The position numbers were made by a program, and so were the translations under genes. A stretch of DNA of 64,000 nucleotides from NCBI RefSeq assembly GCF_029338395.1, contig NZ_CP119809.1, forward strand, positions 868,001-932,000. Reading direction: 5' to 3'. The notes below the pieces were generated by a model. It had not been told where the DNA came from. It searched no databases and saw only the letters and a list, made by a program, of their open reading frames with translations. This DNA is from Halorussus caseinilyticus. GTDB taxonomy: Archaea > Halobacteriota > Halobacteria > Halobacteriales > Haladaptataceae. Shown here piece by piece: positions 1 through 8,037 of the stretch (positions are counted from its first letter, which is position 1; every line of letters starts with the position of its first letter).

Positions 1-247
1 CGTACGCTCGGGCCTCCCGGAGGATGGTGACGTAGTGGCTCGGAAGCTGTCGGGCCAGCGAGTACTTGCTGGTCGCCAGTTCGCCGTAGACGACGTGCGG
101 GATGTCGTAGTAGTCGAGCAGGTCGAGCGTGCATCCGTAGTCGCGCGCCAGCACCAGCGTCTCGTGGCCACGCGCCTCTAACTCCGCGATGGCGTTGCGA
201 TAGAGGTGGACGTGGGCCGGGGTGTTCGTGAAGAACAGGTAGTTCAT
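1..247 (-). CDS. Glycosyltransferase-like protein, DUF354-type N-terminus (partial)
   Basis: Only the first 82 codons are present; the gene runs off the left edge. The protein opens with MNYLFFTNTPAHVHLYRNA and continues with HETLVLARDYG and a buried hydrophobic pattern. This matches the N-terminal Rossmann half of DUF354/MGT-like glycosyltransferases, which typically start with a 'NTPAHVH' stretch and a basic/His loop. A role in cell-surface glycan or archaellin/S-layer glycosylation is inferred from the family only. Without the C-terminal nucleotide-sugar half the donor cannot be guessed. It is divergent from nothing nearby and shares the minus strand with the beta-helix gene at 426-1925, but the 178-bp gap gives no evidence for an operon. 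Confidence 0.75.
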   Translation of the reverse strand, partial: MNYLFFTNTPAHVHLYRNAIAELEARGHETLVLARDYGCTLDLLDYYDIPHVVYGELATSKYSLARQLPSHYVTILREARAY

Positions 248-425
248 GTCTCGGATACGTATCGCCCCGACGAGGGTATTGTTCTACGGCGCGTTCCGTT
301 TATTCAGATTCCGACAACCGATTTTTCCGGACCGCGTACGGCCGGTTCATCCTGTCGGTAATCGCGCCCTGTCGGGACGAAGGCGGCCGACGACGAGAAG
401 AAGTGCTACCTCGAACCGCGCGGAG

Positions 426-1925
426 TCAGGAGCCGTCTTCGACCTGTACGGTCGCCGGGCCGTCGAGTTCGAAGGCCGTGATTTCGCCCGAGAAGCGGAA
501 CCCGTCCTTCCCGCCGATGACCCGACCGGAAATCTGGCCATCCGAGATGGTGTCGTGGTCGTTGACCGACCCGAGCGCCGCGCTCTTGCGGGCCGTGCCG
601 CTGACCTCGAAGGTGTAGTCGCTGGCGAGTCGCGGCGCGTTGCTCCCGTCGATGACGAGTTTGTTCGGGAGCGAGAGGTCGGAGACGCCGACTTCCTCGC
701 CGCCGTACCGGATGGTCCACTTGCTCTCGTCGAGGTCCATCGAAATCACGTCGCCGTCAACGAAGTACGAATCGCCGTAGCCGTTACCCGCGACGCCGGA
801 GACGGTCACCGTGCCGTCGCCGTTGTCCGTCACGCTGTCGTTGCCCTCCGAGGCAACGTCGTCGGGCGACATGCGCTTTTGGACGCTTCCCTCGACGGTG
901 AACTGGTAGGAGACACTCGACGTGTTCGAACCGGCGACGAGTTCGAGAACCGTGCCGGGGGCGTCCGAGTCGTCGGGTTCGCTGGTCGTGGAGTCGGACC
1001 CGGAACCGCCGTCGGCGCTCGACGTGCCGCTTGCGGCTTCCTCGGCGGTCATCGGGACGCCCGCGGGGACTCTGCTCGTGTCGGCGTCCGAACCCCACCG
1101 GGTGTTCTGCGAGAGGATTTCGGGGTCCCCGGCTCTGTTGTCCTGTTCGCGGCGGGCGGGCGACGTGCCGATGTCGGAGTCTCGGACCTCGACTGGACCC
1201 CACCACGCCCAGACGCCGCGGCTACTGATACTACCGGGACTCGAACAGCCAGCACCGCAGGGACGCGCGGTGCCGCCTTCCACCACGCAGTTCTCGACGT
1301 GGCAGGTCCGGCCGTCGCGCGACCCGACGCGGATGTTGGCGATGTTGTTGCTGTTGAAGTAGCTATCGTAGACGTTGACGACGCCGCCGTGACCCTGCGC
1401 GCCCGGACCGGTGCCGTACAGTCCGTTGTCGATGAAGTGGGCGATGTGGACGTTCCGGAAGTTCAGCGTGCCGTAGTGGGCGTTCGCGTTGACCCAGATA
1501 CCGCCCTTGGCGGTCTGTGCGGTCTGGCCGTCGCCCATGTAGAGGTTCTCGACGGTGGCGGTGCCGCCCTTCGAGACCGCGGGCGTGAACAGGTAGTGGC
1601 CGCCGGGGTGGTTGCCCTTGAAGGCGACGTTCCTGACCGTCCACCCGTCACCCTTCGCGTAAATCTTCGCCGACGCGCCGTCGGCGGTCATGTCGATGAG
1701 GAGGTTCTCCAGCGTCTCGCCGCTTCCGACGCTGAACGTCTTCGTCCCACCGGCGGGAACCGTGACCGTCCGGTAGTCCGCCGCGTTCGCCACGTCGCTC
1801 GCGTTCGCCAGCGTCCCGACGCCGAGTGCGGCGGCGACGCCGGTTCCGGCGGCCCCCAAGAAGGAGCGCCGATTTACCGTCGTGTCGCACTGTTCGCGTT
1901 CGCGTGCTGTCTTGTCGCGTGCCAT
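426..1925 (-). CDS. Tat-exported right-handed parallel beta-helix protein
   Basis: A 499-residue protein. A twin-arginine signal (NRRSFLGAAGTGVAAALG, residues about 18-36) predicts folded export. Residues about 55-270 show the short Asn/Gly/His-rich repeating strands of a pectate-lyase-like beta helix, for example VENLYMGDGQ, LNFRNVHIAHF, VNVYDSYFNSNN and CHVENCVVEGG. A Ser/Asp/Gly linker follows (about 310-335), then a C-terminal domain of about 160 residues made of two similar beta-rich segments ending GPATVQVEDGS. The fold is that of polysaccharide lyases, but no catalytic Lys/Arg motif is recognisable, so enzyme activity is not claimed. Similar haloarchaeal proteins are normally left as hypothetical. 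The start at 1925 puts the Tat motif close to the N-terminus; the first 17 residues are hydrophilic. Confidence 0.85.
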   Translation of the reverse strand: MARDKTAREREQCDTTVNRRSFLGAAGTGVAAALGVGTLANASDVANAADYRTVTVPAGGTKTFSVGSGETLENLLIDMTADGASAKIYAKGDGWTVRNVAFKGNHPGGHYLFTPAVSKGGTATVENLYMGDGQTAQTAKGGIWVNANAHYGTLNFRNVHIAHFIDNGLYGTGPGAQGHGGVVNVYDSYFNSNNIANIRVGSRDGRTCHVENCVVEGGTARPCGAGCSSPGSISSRGVWAWWGPVEVRDSDIGTSPARREQDNRAGDPEILSQNTRWGSDADTSRVPAGVPMTAEEAASGTSSADGGSGSDSTTSEPDDSDAPGTVLELVAGSNTSSVSYQFTVEGSVQKRMSPDDVASEGNDSVTDNGDGTVTVSGVAGNGYGDSYFVDGDVISMDLDESKWTIRYGGEEVGVSDLSLPNKLVIDGSNAPRLASDYTFEVSGTARKSAALGSVNDHDTISDGQISGRVIGGKDGFRFSGEITAFELDGPATVQVEDGS

Positions 1926-2339
1926 GCCACTTTCAAGGCTATCTTACTATATTACAAGCTTTGCGGTTTCGCTTCAATGGTAAATTAACGATTTATGTGC
2001 CATCTTCGTTCCCCCGTTGGGGACCGAATCGGGCGACGTTCCGGTCGAGCGCCGAAACCGCACTCGCCGCCGCGAGGTGGCGTCTTCTCGGCGAGCAAGG
2101 GGTGGTTAACGCGAGCGTTCCGGCGGTAATCGCGGCTTGTAGCTGGCGGAAATCCGCACGTATCGACAGCGAGGGACGACCAGTCCCGCGGGTCGTCGCG
2201 GTTCGGCGACTCCGAACCGCGACGGGACGGCGAGGGTCGGTCGTCCCGCCGCGTCGGGTCCCGGCCGAGCGAAGAAACGGTCAACGAGTTCTGCGTTGTT
2301 CCGGAACGCTTTTGGCCGAAACGACACTCACCAACGGAT
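1926..2339. other. Intergenic gap with a strong hairpin
   Basis: This 414-bp gap separates the divergent beta-helix gene and the MTH865-family gene. The first about 70 bp are AT-rich (ttactatattacaagc and following) and probably hold the promoter of the minus-strand gene. The remainder is GC-rich, with a 13-bp perfect inverted repeat at 2194-2224 listed separately. No open frame here has credible composition. Confidence 0.6.
2194..2224. other. 13-bp perfect inverted repeat (hairpin)
   Basis: Left arm 2194-2206 CGTCGCGGTTCGG, spacer CGACT, right arm 2212-2224 CCGAACCGCGACG. The arms pair without mismatch. The hairpin lies about 115 bp upstream of the MTH865-family gene and about 270 bp from the beta-helix gene, so it is neither an obvious terminator nor a start-proximal operator. 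Confidence 0.7.
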
Positions 2340-2603
2340 ATGGCAGACGAAGAAACCAAAGCCGAACTCCGCGAGCAGTTCACCGAAGCGTTCGAAGGTG
2401 CCGACTACCCCGTCAGCAACCCGATGGACCTCGTTCCGGCGCTCCCCGATGGACCGGGCACGCGCTTCGAGGCGGGCGACGTTAGCTTCACCGCGATGGA
2501 ACTGTCCACGAAGCTTTCGGACATACAGGACTTCCCCTACGACGATGTCGAGACGCTCGTCGACGACCTCATCGTGGGACTGGACGAGAAGGACATGCTG
2601 TAA
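2340..2603 (+). CDS. MTH865-like family protein
   Basis: An 87-residue acidic protein that begins MADEETKAELREQF, has the PxxxLVPALPDGPGTRFEAGD segment in the middle and ends in a helical DLIVGLDEKDML. Length and pattern match the MTH865-like family (PF07747), a small helical fold known from a Methanothermobacter structure, whose cellular role is unknown. It ends exactly where the convergent small ORF at 2604 ends, so the two stop codons abut. Confidence 0.8.
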   Translation: MADEETKAELREQFTEAFEGADYPVSNPMDLVPALPDGPGTRFEAGDVSFTAMELSTKLSDIQDFPYDDVETLVDDLIVGLDEKDML

Positions 2604-2825
2604 CTACTCGTCTTCTTCTTCACCCTCGTCCTCGGGTAGCGCGACCAGTAGGACCTCCCACACGTCCTGCTGGTGATTGAACTCGCTGTCGAGGACCCTA
2701 TCGTTCTCGCCGATTGGAATCGGCTGTTGCGGGTGTGATACTTCCAGCCACGTTACCGTCGGCTCGGTGATGTCCATCTCGGCGATGTCGTCTGGTTGCC
2801 GAGCGACATCGGTCTGTTCACCCAT
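2604..2825 (-). CDS. Small acidic hypothetical protein
   Basis: A 73-residue ORF starting MGEQTDVARQPDDIAEMD, with a hydrophobic strand-like stretch (VWEVLLVALPEDE) and an acidic end (EGEEEDE). The composition is typical of a real haloarchaeal protein, and it fills the gap up to the stop of the convergent MTH865 gene. No family is recognised. A GTG at 2867 would add 14 residues; a TATA-like GGTTTTATGG at about 2908-2917 fits a start near either position. The much longer antisense frame continuing upstream to 5426 is a GC artefact and is not part of it. Confidence 0.45.
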   Translation of the reverse strand: MGEQTDVARQPDDIAEMDITEPTVTWLEVSHPQQPIPIGENDRVLDSEFNHQQDVWEVLLVALPEDEGEEEDE

Positions 2826-3005
2826 CTCGCGTTCCCCCGGACCTGTCGGTGTACCTTGACGTTCCACGGTAATCTCCCCGTCGCTCCGTACCACAGCATC
2901 CCATAAAACCTTGCTGGCGCGCCCGGCCGAGACTCGACTCGTCACCTGCCGGGACCGCCCGTGGACTTCGGAAGCGACAAGTTCCGACCGGCCCAAGGAC
3001 CGACG

Positions 3006-4382
3006 ATGAAACGGCCGACCGCTCGAACGCTGGCCGGGGGATTCGCACTGCTCGCCGGGACGCAGTTCGTCGGGACTGCGCTCGCCCACGGCGGCGGCCT
3101 GCGCGCGGCCGCGGGGTCGCTTTCGGTTCCGACGTGGCTCTTCCTGCTGACCGGCGGCGGCGTCGTCGGCGCGTCGTTCCTGCTCGCCAGTTTCGTCACC
3201 GACCGGGCGTTCATCCGGGCGGTTCACGGCTGGCGGCGGGTCGCCGGTGGACGACCCGACGGCGCGGTGACGGTGACGCGCCTCGTCTCGGTCGCGGGAC
3301 TGGTCGGGGTCGTCGCGGTCGGCTTCCTCGGACCGGAGTCGATGTTTCGGAACGCCGCCATCCTCTTCGTCTGGGTCGGGTGGTGGGCCGGGTACGTCGC
3401 CACGGTCTACCTCGTCGGCAACAGTTGGCCCGCGCTGAACCCGTGGCGGGCAATCGCCGAGTGGATGCCGTCGCTCGACCGAGACTACCTCGACGGACTC
3501 GGTGCGTGGCCGAGCGTCGTCGGTCTGCTCGCGCTGGTGTGGTTGGAAGTCGTGAGTCCGCTGGCCGACGACCCTCGACTGCTGTCGTGGGTCGTCGTGG
3601 GCTACTCGACTGTCACGCTGGCGGGCGCGCTTCTCGTCGGCCCGGACCGGTGGTTCGGGAGCGTGGACCCCGTGGCGCGACTGTTCCGATACTACGGCAG
3701 TGTCGCGCCGATTGGTCGGAACGAAGAGGGGTCGCTGGAACTCCGAGCGCCGGGGATGGCGCTGACCGACGCCCGACTCGCCGACGGTCGGGACGAAGTG
3801 GCGTTCGTGGTGGCGATTCTGTGGGTCACGACCTACGACGGGTTCGTCGGGACGCCGCTGTGGTCGGACATCGCTCGGGGCACGGTGGGTCTGGGTCTGC
3901 CCGCCGCCGTCCTCTACCCGGCCGGACTGCTCGCGGGGTACGCCCTCTTTCTGGGGGTCTACTGGCTCGCGGCCCGCTACTCCCGGCGGACCGCCGAGAC
4001 GTACCTCACGCCCGACGCTATCGCGCGCCGGTTCGCGCCCTCGCTTCTGCCCATCGCGGCGGGCTATCACCTCGCGCACTTCCTCGGCCTGTTCGTCTCG
4101 CTGTCGCCCGCGTTCCTCTCGGCACTGTCGAACCCGCTGAACCCGCCCATCAACCCCTCGGTGGTCGTCCTGCCGAGTTGGTTCGGAGGGCTGGCGGTGG
4201 CGTTCGTCCTGTTGGGCCACCTGCTGGCGGTGTGGGTCGCGCACGCGAGCGCGTACGAAGTGTTTCCGGGCCGGTTGCAGGCAGTCCGGAGCCAGTACCC
4301 CTTCGTCGTCGTGATGGTGCTGTACACCATGACCAGTCTCTGGATAGTCTCCGCACCGAGCGCCGAACCGCCGTTCGTCTGA
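3006..4382 (+). CDS. Multi-pass membrane protein, cox-neighbourhood
   Basis: A 458-residue integral membrane protein with about 10-11 hydrophobic helices. MKRPTARTLAGGFALLAG at the N-terminus is a cleavable-signal or first-helix segment, so the ATG at 3006 is preferred to the in-frame ATG at 2961. Conserved-looking polar spots are NSWPALNPWRAIAEW, TTYDGFVGTPLW and GYHLAHFLGL (two His in one helix). The His-bearing helix and the position 1.5 kb from cytochrome oxidase genes suggest a role in respiration or metal handling, but this is inference. A 3-bp gap separates it from the zinc-finger membrane protein at 4386, so the two are probably co-transcribed. No enzyme family is recognised. Confidence 0.75.
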   Translation: MKRPTARTLAGGFALLAGTQFVGTALAHGGGLRAAAGSLSVPTWLFLLTGGGVVGASFLLASFVTDRAFIRAVHGWRRVAGGRPDGAVTVTRLVSVAGLVGVVAVGFLGPESMFRNAAILFVWVGWWAGYVATVYLVGNSWPALNPWRAIAEWMPSLDRDYLDGLGAWPSVVGLLALVWLEVVSPLADDPRLLSWVVVGYSTVTLAGALLVGPDRWFGSVDPVARLFRYYGSVAPIGRNEEGSLELRAPGMALTDARLADGRDEVAFVVAILWVTTYDGFVGTPLWSDIARGTVGLGLPAAVLYPAGLLAGYALFLGVYWLAARYSRRTAETYLTPDAIARRFAPSLLPIAAGYHLAHFLGLFVSLSPAFLSALSNPLNPPINPSVVVLPSWFGGLAVAFVLLGHLLAVWVAHASAYEVFPGRLQAVRSQYPFVVVMVLYTMTSLWIVSAPSAEPPFV

Positions 4383-4385
4383 GCC

Positions 4386-4694
4386 ATGACCGGAGAACCC
4401 ACCTACGACACCGACGTGCCGCCGGGCGAATCGTCCGCCGACTGCCCCTACTGCGACCGACCGCTGGAGAGCGAGGAGCTGCTCGTCCTCCACGAGGGTC
4501 TGGACCACTGGGAGCGACTCGACGAGGACCGACGCGAACAGTTCCGCGAGACCTACCAGCGCGAGAGCGACGACCTGCGAGGGTTCCGACTCAAGATGCT
4601 CGGACTGCTGGTGGTGGTCTACTTCGTCTTCCTGTTCGTCTACTCGTGGCAGACGACCGACCCCTACAGCGTGATTTCGCTGGTGTTCGTCTGA
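4386..4694 (+). CDS. Small membrane protein with N-terminal C2H2-type zinc finger
   Basis: A 102-residue protein. Residues about 20-42 carry CPYC followed by HEGLDH, a C2-H2 zinc finger spacing. A charged helical linker and one C-terminal transmembrane helix (about 75-95, LGLLVVVYFVFLFVYSW) follow. In haloarchaea such proteins occur beside the preceding multi-pass membrane gene, and the 3-bp spacing supports an operon. The zinc finger would face the cytoplasm if the N-terminus is inside. Function is unknown; DNA binding is possible but unproven. Confidence 0.75.
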   Translation: MTGEPTYDTDVPPGESSADCPYCDRPLESEELLVLHEGLDHWERLDEDRREQFRETYQRESDDLRGFRLKMLGLLVVVYFVFLFVYSWQTTDPYSVISLVFV

Positions 4695-4751
4695 GGGGTG
4701 CGAGACGGAGTGTGGTGACGGCGTGGCGTACTCGCGGAGTGATGTGCGGTC

Positions 4752-4976
4752 GGCGCGCGCTGGCGCGGCTTTATGCCGCGCCATCGTCGCGCGAGGGATG
4801 AGCATCGCAGGGAGGAACGACCTGAGGGAGTGACGACCGAGACGCGCAATCGGTTGGGGAGGCGTGTGGCCCGCGGTAGCGGGGCGGGGCGGGGCGGTGC
4901 GGTATGATTGGTTCAAGCCTGTAGTTAGCTCCGATGACTCATTGACGTGTTCGAGCCTGTAGCTAGCTCCGATGAG
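4752..4976 (+). repeat. Modular intergenic repeat, copy A (full, tandem terminal cores)
   Basis: Order on the plus strand: GC-rich segment with hairpin TGGCGCGGC/GCCGCGCCA (4761-4769, 4775-4783); a CGCAGGGAGGAACGACCTGA-type stretch; TCGGTTGGGGAGGCGTG at about 4850-4866; GGGGC/GCGGT tract; core GGTTCAAGCCTGTAGTTAGC (4910-4929); and a second diverged core at about 4950-4970 followed by the same CCGATGA. It shares CGGCGCGCGCTGGCGCG with copy B. The 387-bp gap 4695-5081 contains nothing else recognisable. Confidence 0.75.
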
Positions 4977-5081
4977 TCGTTCACGGCGGTAGATTCCGGC
5001 ACGTACACGTTCAGACCACCCTCCGAGACCGCTCAACCTCGGAGCGGTGCCCTTTAGTCTCGGCCCTCCCGAGTCGTAGCT

Positions 5082-5441
5082 ATGGACGAACAACCCGGAC
5101 TGAGTGACGAATACCGCAAAGCGAGTCCGTGGCCGGTGTTCGTCGCCTTCGGACTCGCCATCTTCGAGGTCGGCATCGTGTGGCCACTCTTCCCCGTCGC
5201 GGTCGGCGGTCTCCTGCTGTTCGTTGGGAGCGTCGTGGGCATCCTCCGCGAGTCGGGCTACATCGCCGACCCGTGGAAGGGACTGGTCGCCGCGTCGGTC
5301 CTCTGTCTCGGCGTCGGCGGTCTCATCGCGTACGCGACGACCGGGTCGGTCCACCTCCGCGGGGTCGCCATCCTCGTCGGCGGCATCATCATCCTCTTCG
5401 GCGGCGTCTTCGGGAGTTTCTGGCAACCGAATAGCGTGTAG
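5082..5441 (+). CDS. Cox cluster small membrane protein
   Basis: A 119-residue protein beginning MDEQPGLSDEYRKASPWPVF, followed by four hydrophobic segments (about 17-35, 38-52, 64-82, 90-108). Proteins with this opening are found next to cytochrome c oxidase genes in many haloarchaea and are commonly labelled 'cox cluster protein' (recalled, not looked up). The role is probably assembly or a peripheral subunit of the terminal oxidase. It lies upstream of the small cox protein at 5853 and coxA, but a 411-bp gap with repeats suggests separate transcription. Confidence 0.8.
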   Translation: MDEQPGLSDEYRKASPWPVFVAFGLAIFEVGIVWPLFPVAVGGLLLFVGSVVGILRESGYIADPWKGLVAASVLCLGVGGLIAYATTGSVHLRGVAILVGGIIILFGGVFGSFWQPNSV

Positions 5442-5476
5442 AACTAGAAGTTTGTTTCTTCGAGAATTGCTTTTCG

Positions 5477-5518
5477 TTGTTAGGAGTCATTATAGTTGTC
5501 TCTGATGTGGTTGTAGTT
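5477..5518 (+). repeat. Short intergenic repeat family 2, copy 1
   Basis: The pattern TTGTTAG-x-AGT-x3-TATAGTTGTCT-x(5-6)-GTGGTTG-x-AGTT is shared almost base for base with 16378-16418 (which reads GTGGTTGAAGTT). A weaker match, TGTAGTTGTCTCTG, lies on the minus strand near 51169-51202. All three are in gaps that also carry other repeats. Function is unknown. Confidence 0.55.
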
Positions 5519-5586
5519 GTTTCCCGCGTCGTTTTCGTTGGGTTCGTCTCTGTTGTTCGCTCCGTACTGTCACCGCGAGCGCGCGG

Positions 5587-5650
5587 CCCCTTTCATCCAC
5601 CCACACCGGGGTTTGGTCGGCCGGGCGTTCGCTGGCGGTTGGGCGGGCGG
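5587..5650 (+). repeat. Short intergenic repeat family 3, copy 1
   Basis: CCCCTTTCATCCACCC...TTGGTCGGCCGGGCGTTCGCTGGCGGTTGG is about three-quarters identical to 50749-50802 (CCCCTTCATCCCACCC...ATTGGTCGAGCGTTTGCTGGCGGTTGG). The shared GCTGGCGGTTGG end is exact. Confidence 0.5.
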
Positions 5651-5852
5651 GCGCGACCGGTGGAACGTGTCGGCGGGCGCGTCCCGTGGACTGGTCGGTC
5701 GAGCGTGCCCCACGGAGAAGTCAATCGCCTATCACCTATCCGATTCACGCCGCCGAAGGGGGTACCGAACCCATCCCACCGGCCCGGAGCGTGGCGTTCG
5801 GCGTCGGAGGGAATCGCCAACCTATTTGATACCCCGGTGGCTACCGACGTAC

Positions 5853-6080
5853 ATGGCAACCCCCATCTTCGAACGGGAGACGTGGCTCGACATCTCGGTC
5901 AACATCATCCCGCTCTTCATCATCGGCTTCTTCGTCGCGCTGTTCGCCGTCGCATCGCCGTGGGCAATCGAAGGGCTGACCTCCATCCTCGGGTTCGCCC
6001 TGCTGGTCGTTCCCTTCGTCCTGCTGGCGTACCTGACCTACATCGCCGCCCGTCTCATCGAGGACGCCGAGGCGGAGTGA
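5853..6080 (+). CDS. Small cox-cluster membrane protein (DUF6684-like)
   Basis: A 75-residue protein with two transmembrane helices. MATPIFERETWLDISVN is the cytoplasmic start, helices lie at about 17-36 and 43-65, and an acidic tail EDAEAE ends the protein. Size, the ERETWLDISVNIIPL opening and the position just before coxA match the small haloarchaeal family labelled DUF6684 (recalled). A role as a minor subunit or assembly factor of the oxidase is inferred from neighbourhood only. The ATG at 5853 is chosen; the in-frame upstream extension to 5517 runs through repeat DNA and is not credible. Confidence 0.75.
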   Translation: MATPIFERETWLDISVNIIPLFIIGFFVALFAVASPWAIEGLTSILGFALLVVPFVLLAYLTYIAARLIEDAEAE

Positions 6081-6254
6081 GTCCGACGAATCGGTCCTGA
6101 TTCTTCCGGTATCGTTCGAGTACGTGTCGAAGACGCGACGGTGACGCGTTCGGAACAGGTCTCCGTAACGTTTGAGACCAGTTGACACGAAATTCCGCGA
6201 CTGGGCGGGGGCGTATCCTAACCTTTCTTTACCTTGTAGTCCTGACCAAGGCGT

Positions 6255-7991
6255 ATGGTAGAAGCCGGGCAAATCGCACTCACCGTCATCATGGGGGTAC
6301 TCCTCTTCGGAGTCGCCGCGTTCCTCACCCGACTCGAGGACTGGCGCTCCTACACGCCCCTCTCGACTGGCGGTGGCTACGTCGGCGAACAGACTGGGCA
6401 GGCACACCACGAGAAGCCTGCCGGAATCGTGCGTTGGCTAACCACCGTAGACCACAAGGACATCGGTCTCCTCTACGGTCTCTACGGTCTCGTCGCGTTC
6501 ACGTGGGGCGGCATCGCCGTCCTCCTGATGCGGGCAGAACTGGCCGCGCCCGCCGAGGACTTCATCGGGGCGAACTTCTACAACGCCCTGCTGACGACCC
6601 ACGGTATCACGATGCTGTTCCTGTTCGGGACGCCCATCATCGCGGCGTTCGGGAACTACTTCATCCCGCTACTCATCGGCGCGGACGACATGGCGTTCCC
6701 CCGCATCAACGCCATCGCGTTCTGGTTGCTCCCGCCCGCGGCGGTCCTCATCTGGGCTGGCTTCCCGCTGGCGTCGTTGACCGAGACTATCGACCCGGCC
6801 CAGACTTCGTGGACGATGTACACGCCGCTGTCGGTCGAACAGACCAACCCCGGCGTGGACCTGATGTTACTCGGGTTACACCTCTCAGGGGTGTCGGCGA
6901 CGATGGGGGCGATAAACTTCATCGCCACCATCTTCACCGAGCGCGGTGACGACGTTGGCTGGGAGAGCCTCGACATCTTCTCGTGGACGATGATTACCCA
7001 GTCGGGACTCATCCTGTTCTCGTTCCCCCTGCTCGGGAGCGCCCTCGTGATGCTCCTGCTCGACCGGAACTTCGGGACCCTCTTCTTCGCGGCCGAAGGC
7101 GGCGGTCCCATCCTGTGGCAACACCTGTTCTGGTTCTTCGGCCACCCCGAAGTGTACATCCTCGTGTTGCCCCCGATGGGTCTCGTCAGCCTCATCCTGC
7201 CGCGGTTCGCGGGCCGAAAGCTGTTCGGGTTCAAGTTCGTCGTCTACTCGACGCTCGCCATCGGCGTCCTGTCGTTCGGCGTCTGGGCGCATCACATGTT
7301 CAGCACGGGCATCGACCCCCGGATTCGCGCGTCGTTCATGGCGGTGTCGTTGGCGATTGCGGTGCCGAGCGCAGTCAAGGTGTTCAACTGGATTACGACG
7401 ATGTGGAACGGCAAACTCCGGCTAACCGCGCCGATGCTGTTCACCATCGGGTTCGTCCAGAACTTCATCCTCGGCGGCGTCACCGGCGTCTTCCTCGCGT
7501 CCATCCCGGTTGACCTCGTGCTTCACGACACCTACTACGTCGTCGGCCACTTCCACTTCATCGTCATGGGTGCCATCGCGGTGGCCGGGTTCGCGGGCAT
7601 CTACTACTGGTTCCCGCTGTTCACCGGTCGGATGTACCAGAAGACGCTCGCCAAGTGGCACTTCTGGCTCACGATGATTGGGAGCAACGTGACGTTCATC
7701 GCCATGCTCCTGCTGGGTTACGGCGGGATGCCGCGTCGGTACGCCACCTACCTCCCGCAGTTCACCGACATGCACCTCGTCGCCACCGTGGGCGCGTTCA
7801 TCATGGGCTTCGGTCAGCTCATCTTCGTCTACAACCTGCTGGTCTCGTGGCTCGAAGGCCCGCTCGTGGAGAGCGGCGACCCGTGGGACCTCGAAGAGAC
7901 CGGAATGAAGACCAAAGAGTGGGCGTGGTTCGAGCGCAAGCGCGAGACCGCCCTCACCGACGGCGGCGAAGAAGTCGCCGAAGACGAATAG
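6255..7991 (+). CDS. coxA: Cytochrome c oxidase subunit I
   Basis: A 578-residue heme-copper oxidase subunit I, the proton-pumping catalytic core that reduces O2 in the cell membrane. All metal ligands are visible: His116 in TTHG (low-spin heme), His297 and Tyr301 in GHPEVY (CuB and the His-Tyr cross-link), His346-His347 in WAHH (CuB), and His432 and His434 in VGHFHF (high-spin and low-spin heme). GHPEVY marks an A-type oxidase. TTVDHKDIG at about 63-71 is the usual start of the conserved core. The N-terminus has one additional helix before it. Subunits III and II are at 29.3 and 34.3 kb, so the subunit genes are dispersed. An oligo-T stretch follows the stop. Confidence 0.97.
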   Translation: MVEAGQIALTVIMGVLLFGVAAFLTRLEDWRSYTPLSTGGGYVGEQTGQAHHEKPAGIVRWLTTVDHKDIGLLYGLYGLVAFTWGGIAVLLMRAELAAPAEDFIGANFYNALLTTHGITMLFLFGTPIIAAFGNYFIPLLIGADDMAFPRINAIAFWLLPPAAVLIWAGFPLASLTETIDPAQTSWTMYTPLSVEQTNPGVDLMLLGLHLSGVSATMGAINFIATIFTERGDDVGWESLDIFSWTMITQSGLILFSFPLLGSALVMLLLDRNFGTLFFAAEGGGPILWQHLFWFFGHPEVYILVLPPMGLVSLILPRFAGRKLFGFKFVVYSTLAIGVLSFGVWAHHMFSTGIDPRIRASFMAVSLAIAVPSAVKVFNWITTMWNGKLRLTAPMLFTIGFVQNFILGGVTGVFLASIPVDLVLHDTYYVVGHFHFIVMGAIAVAGFAGIYYWFPLFTGRMYQKTLAKWHFWLTMIGSNVTFIAMLLLGYGGMPRRYATYLPQFTDMHLVATVGAFIMGFGQLIFVYNLLVSWLEGPLVESGDPWDLEETGMKTKEWAWFERKRETALTDGGEEVAEDE

Positions 7992-8006
7992 CCCAGAAGC
8001 GACTCG

Positions 8007-8021
8007 TTTTTCGTTCTTTTT
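8007..8021 (+). terminator. Oligo-T terminator of coxA
   Basis: Two T-runs (TTTTT at 8007-8011 and TTTTT at 8017-8021, separated by CGTTC) lie 16-30 bp after the coxA stop. T-tracts of this kind are sufficient for archaeal termination. They also lie just beyond the 3' end of the convergent decayed gene. Confidence 0.5.
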
Positions 8022-8037
8022 CGCCGACCAGCGCGAG

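Larger units (their letters stand above)
5442..5852. other. Intergenic gap with members of two short repeat families
   Basis: This 411-bp stretch has no gene. A T-rich start may terminate the upstream gene. A TTGTTAGGAGT...TATAGTTGTCTCTG motif follows at 5477-5518, and a block beginning CCCCTTTCATCCACCCACAC at about 5587-5650 recurs at 50.75 kb. The end (CCTATTTGATACCCCGGTGG, 5821-5840) probably holds the promoter of the gene at 5853. Confidence 0.6.

Noticed and set aside
2604-5426. A 940-codon open frame on the minus strand
   Set aside because: It is antisense to three well-supported plus-strand genes, is rich in Arg, His and Gln, and lacks any domain. Only its last about 73 codons are plausible.
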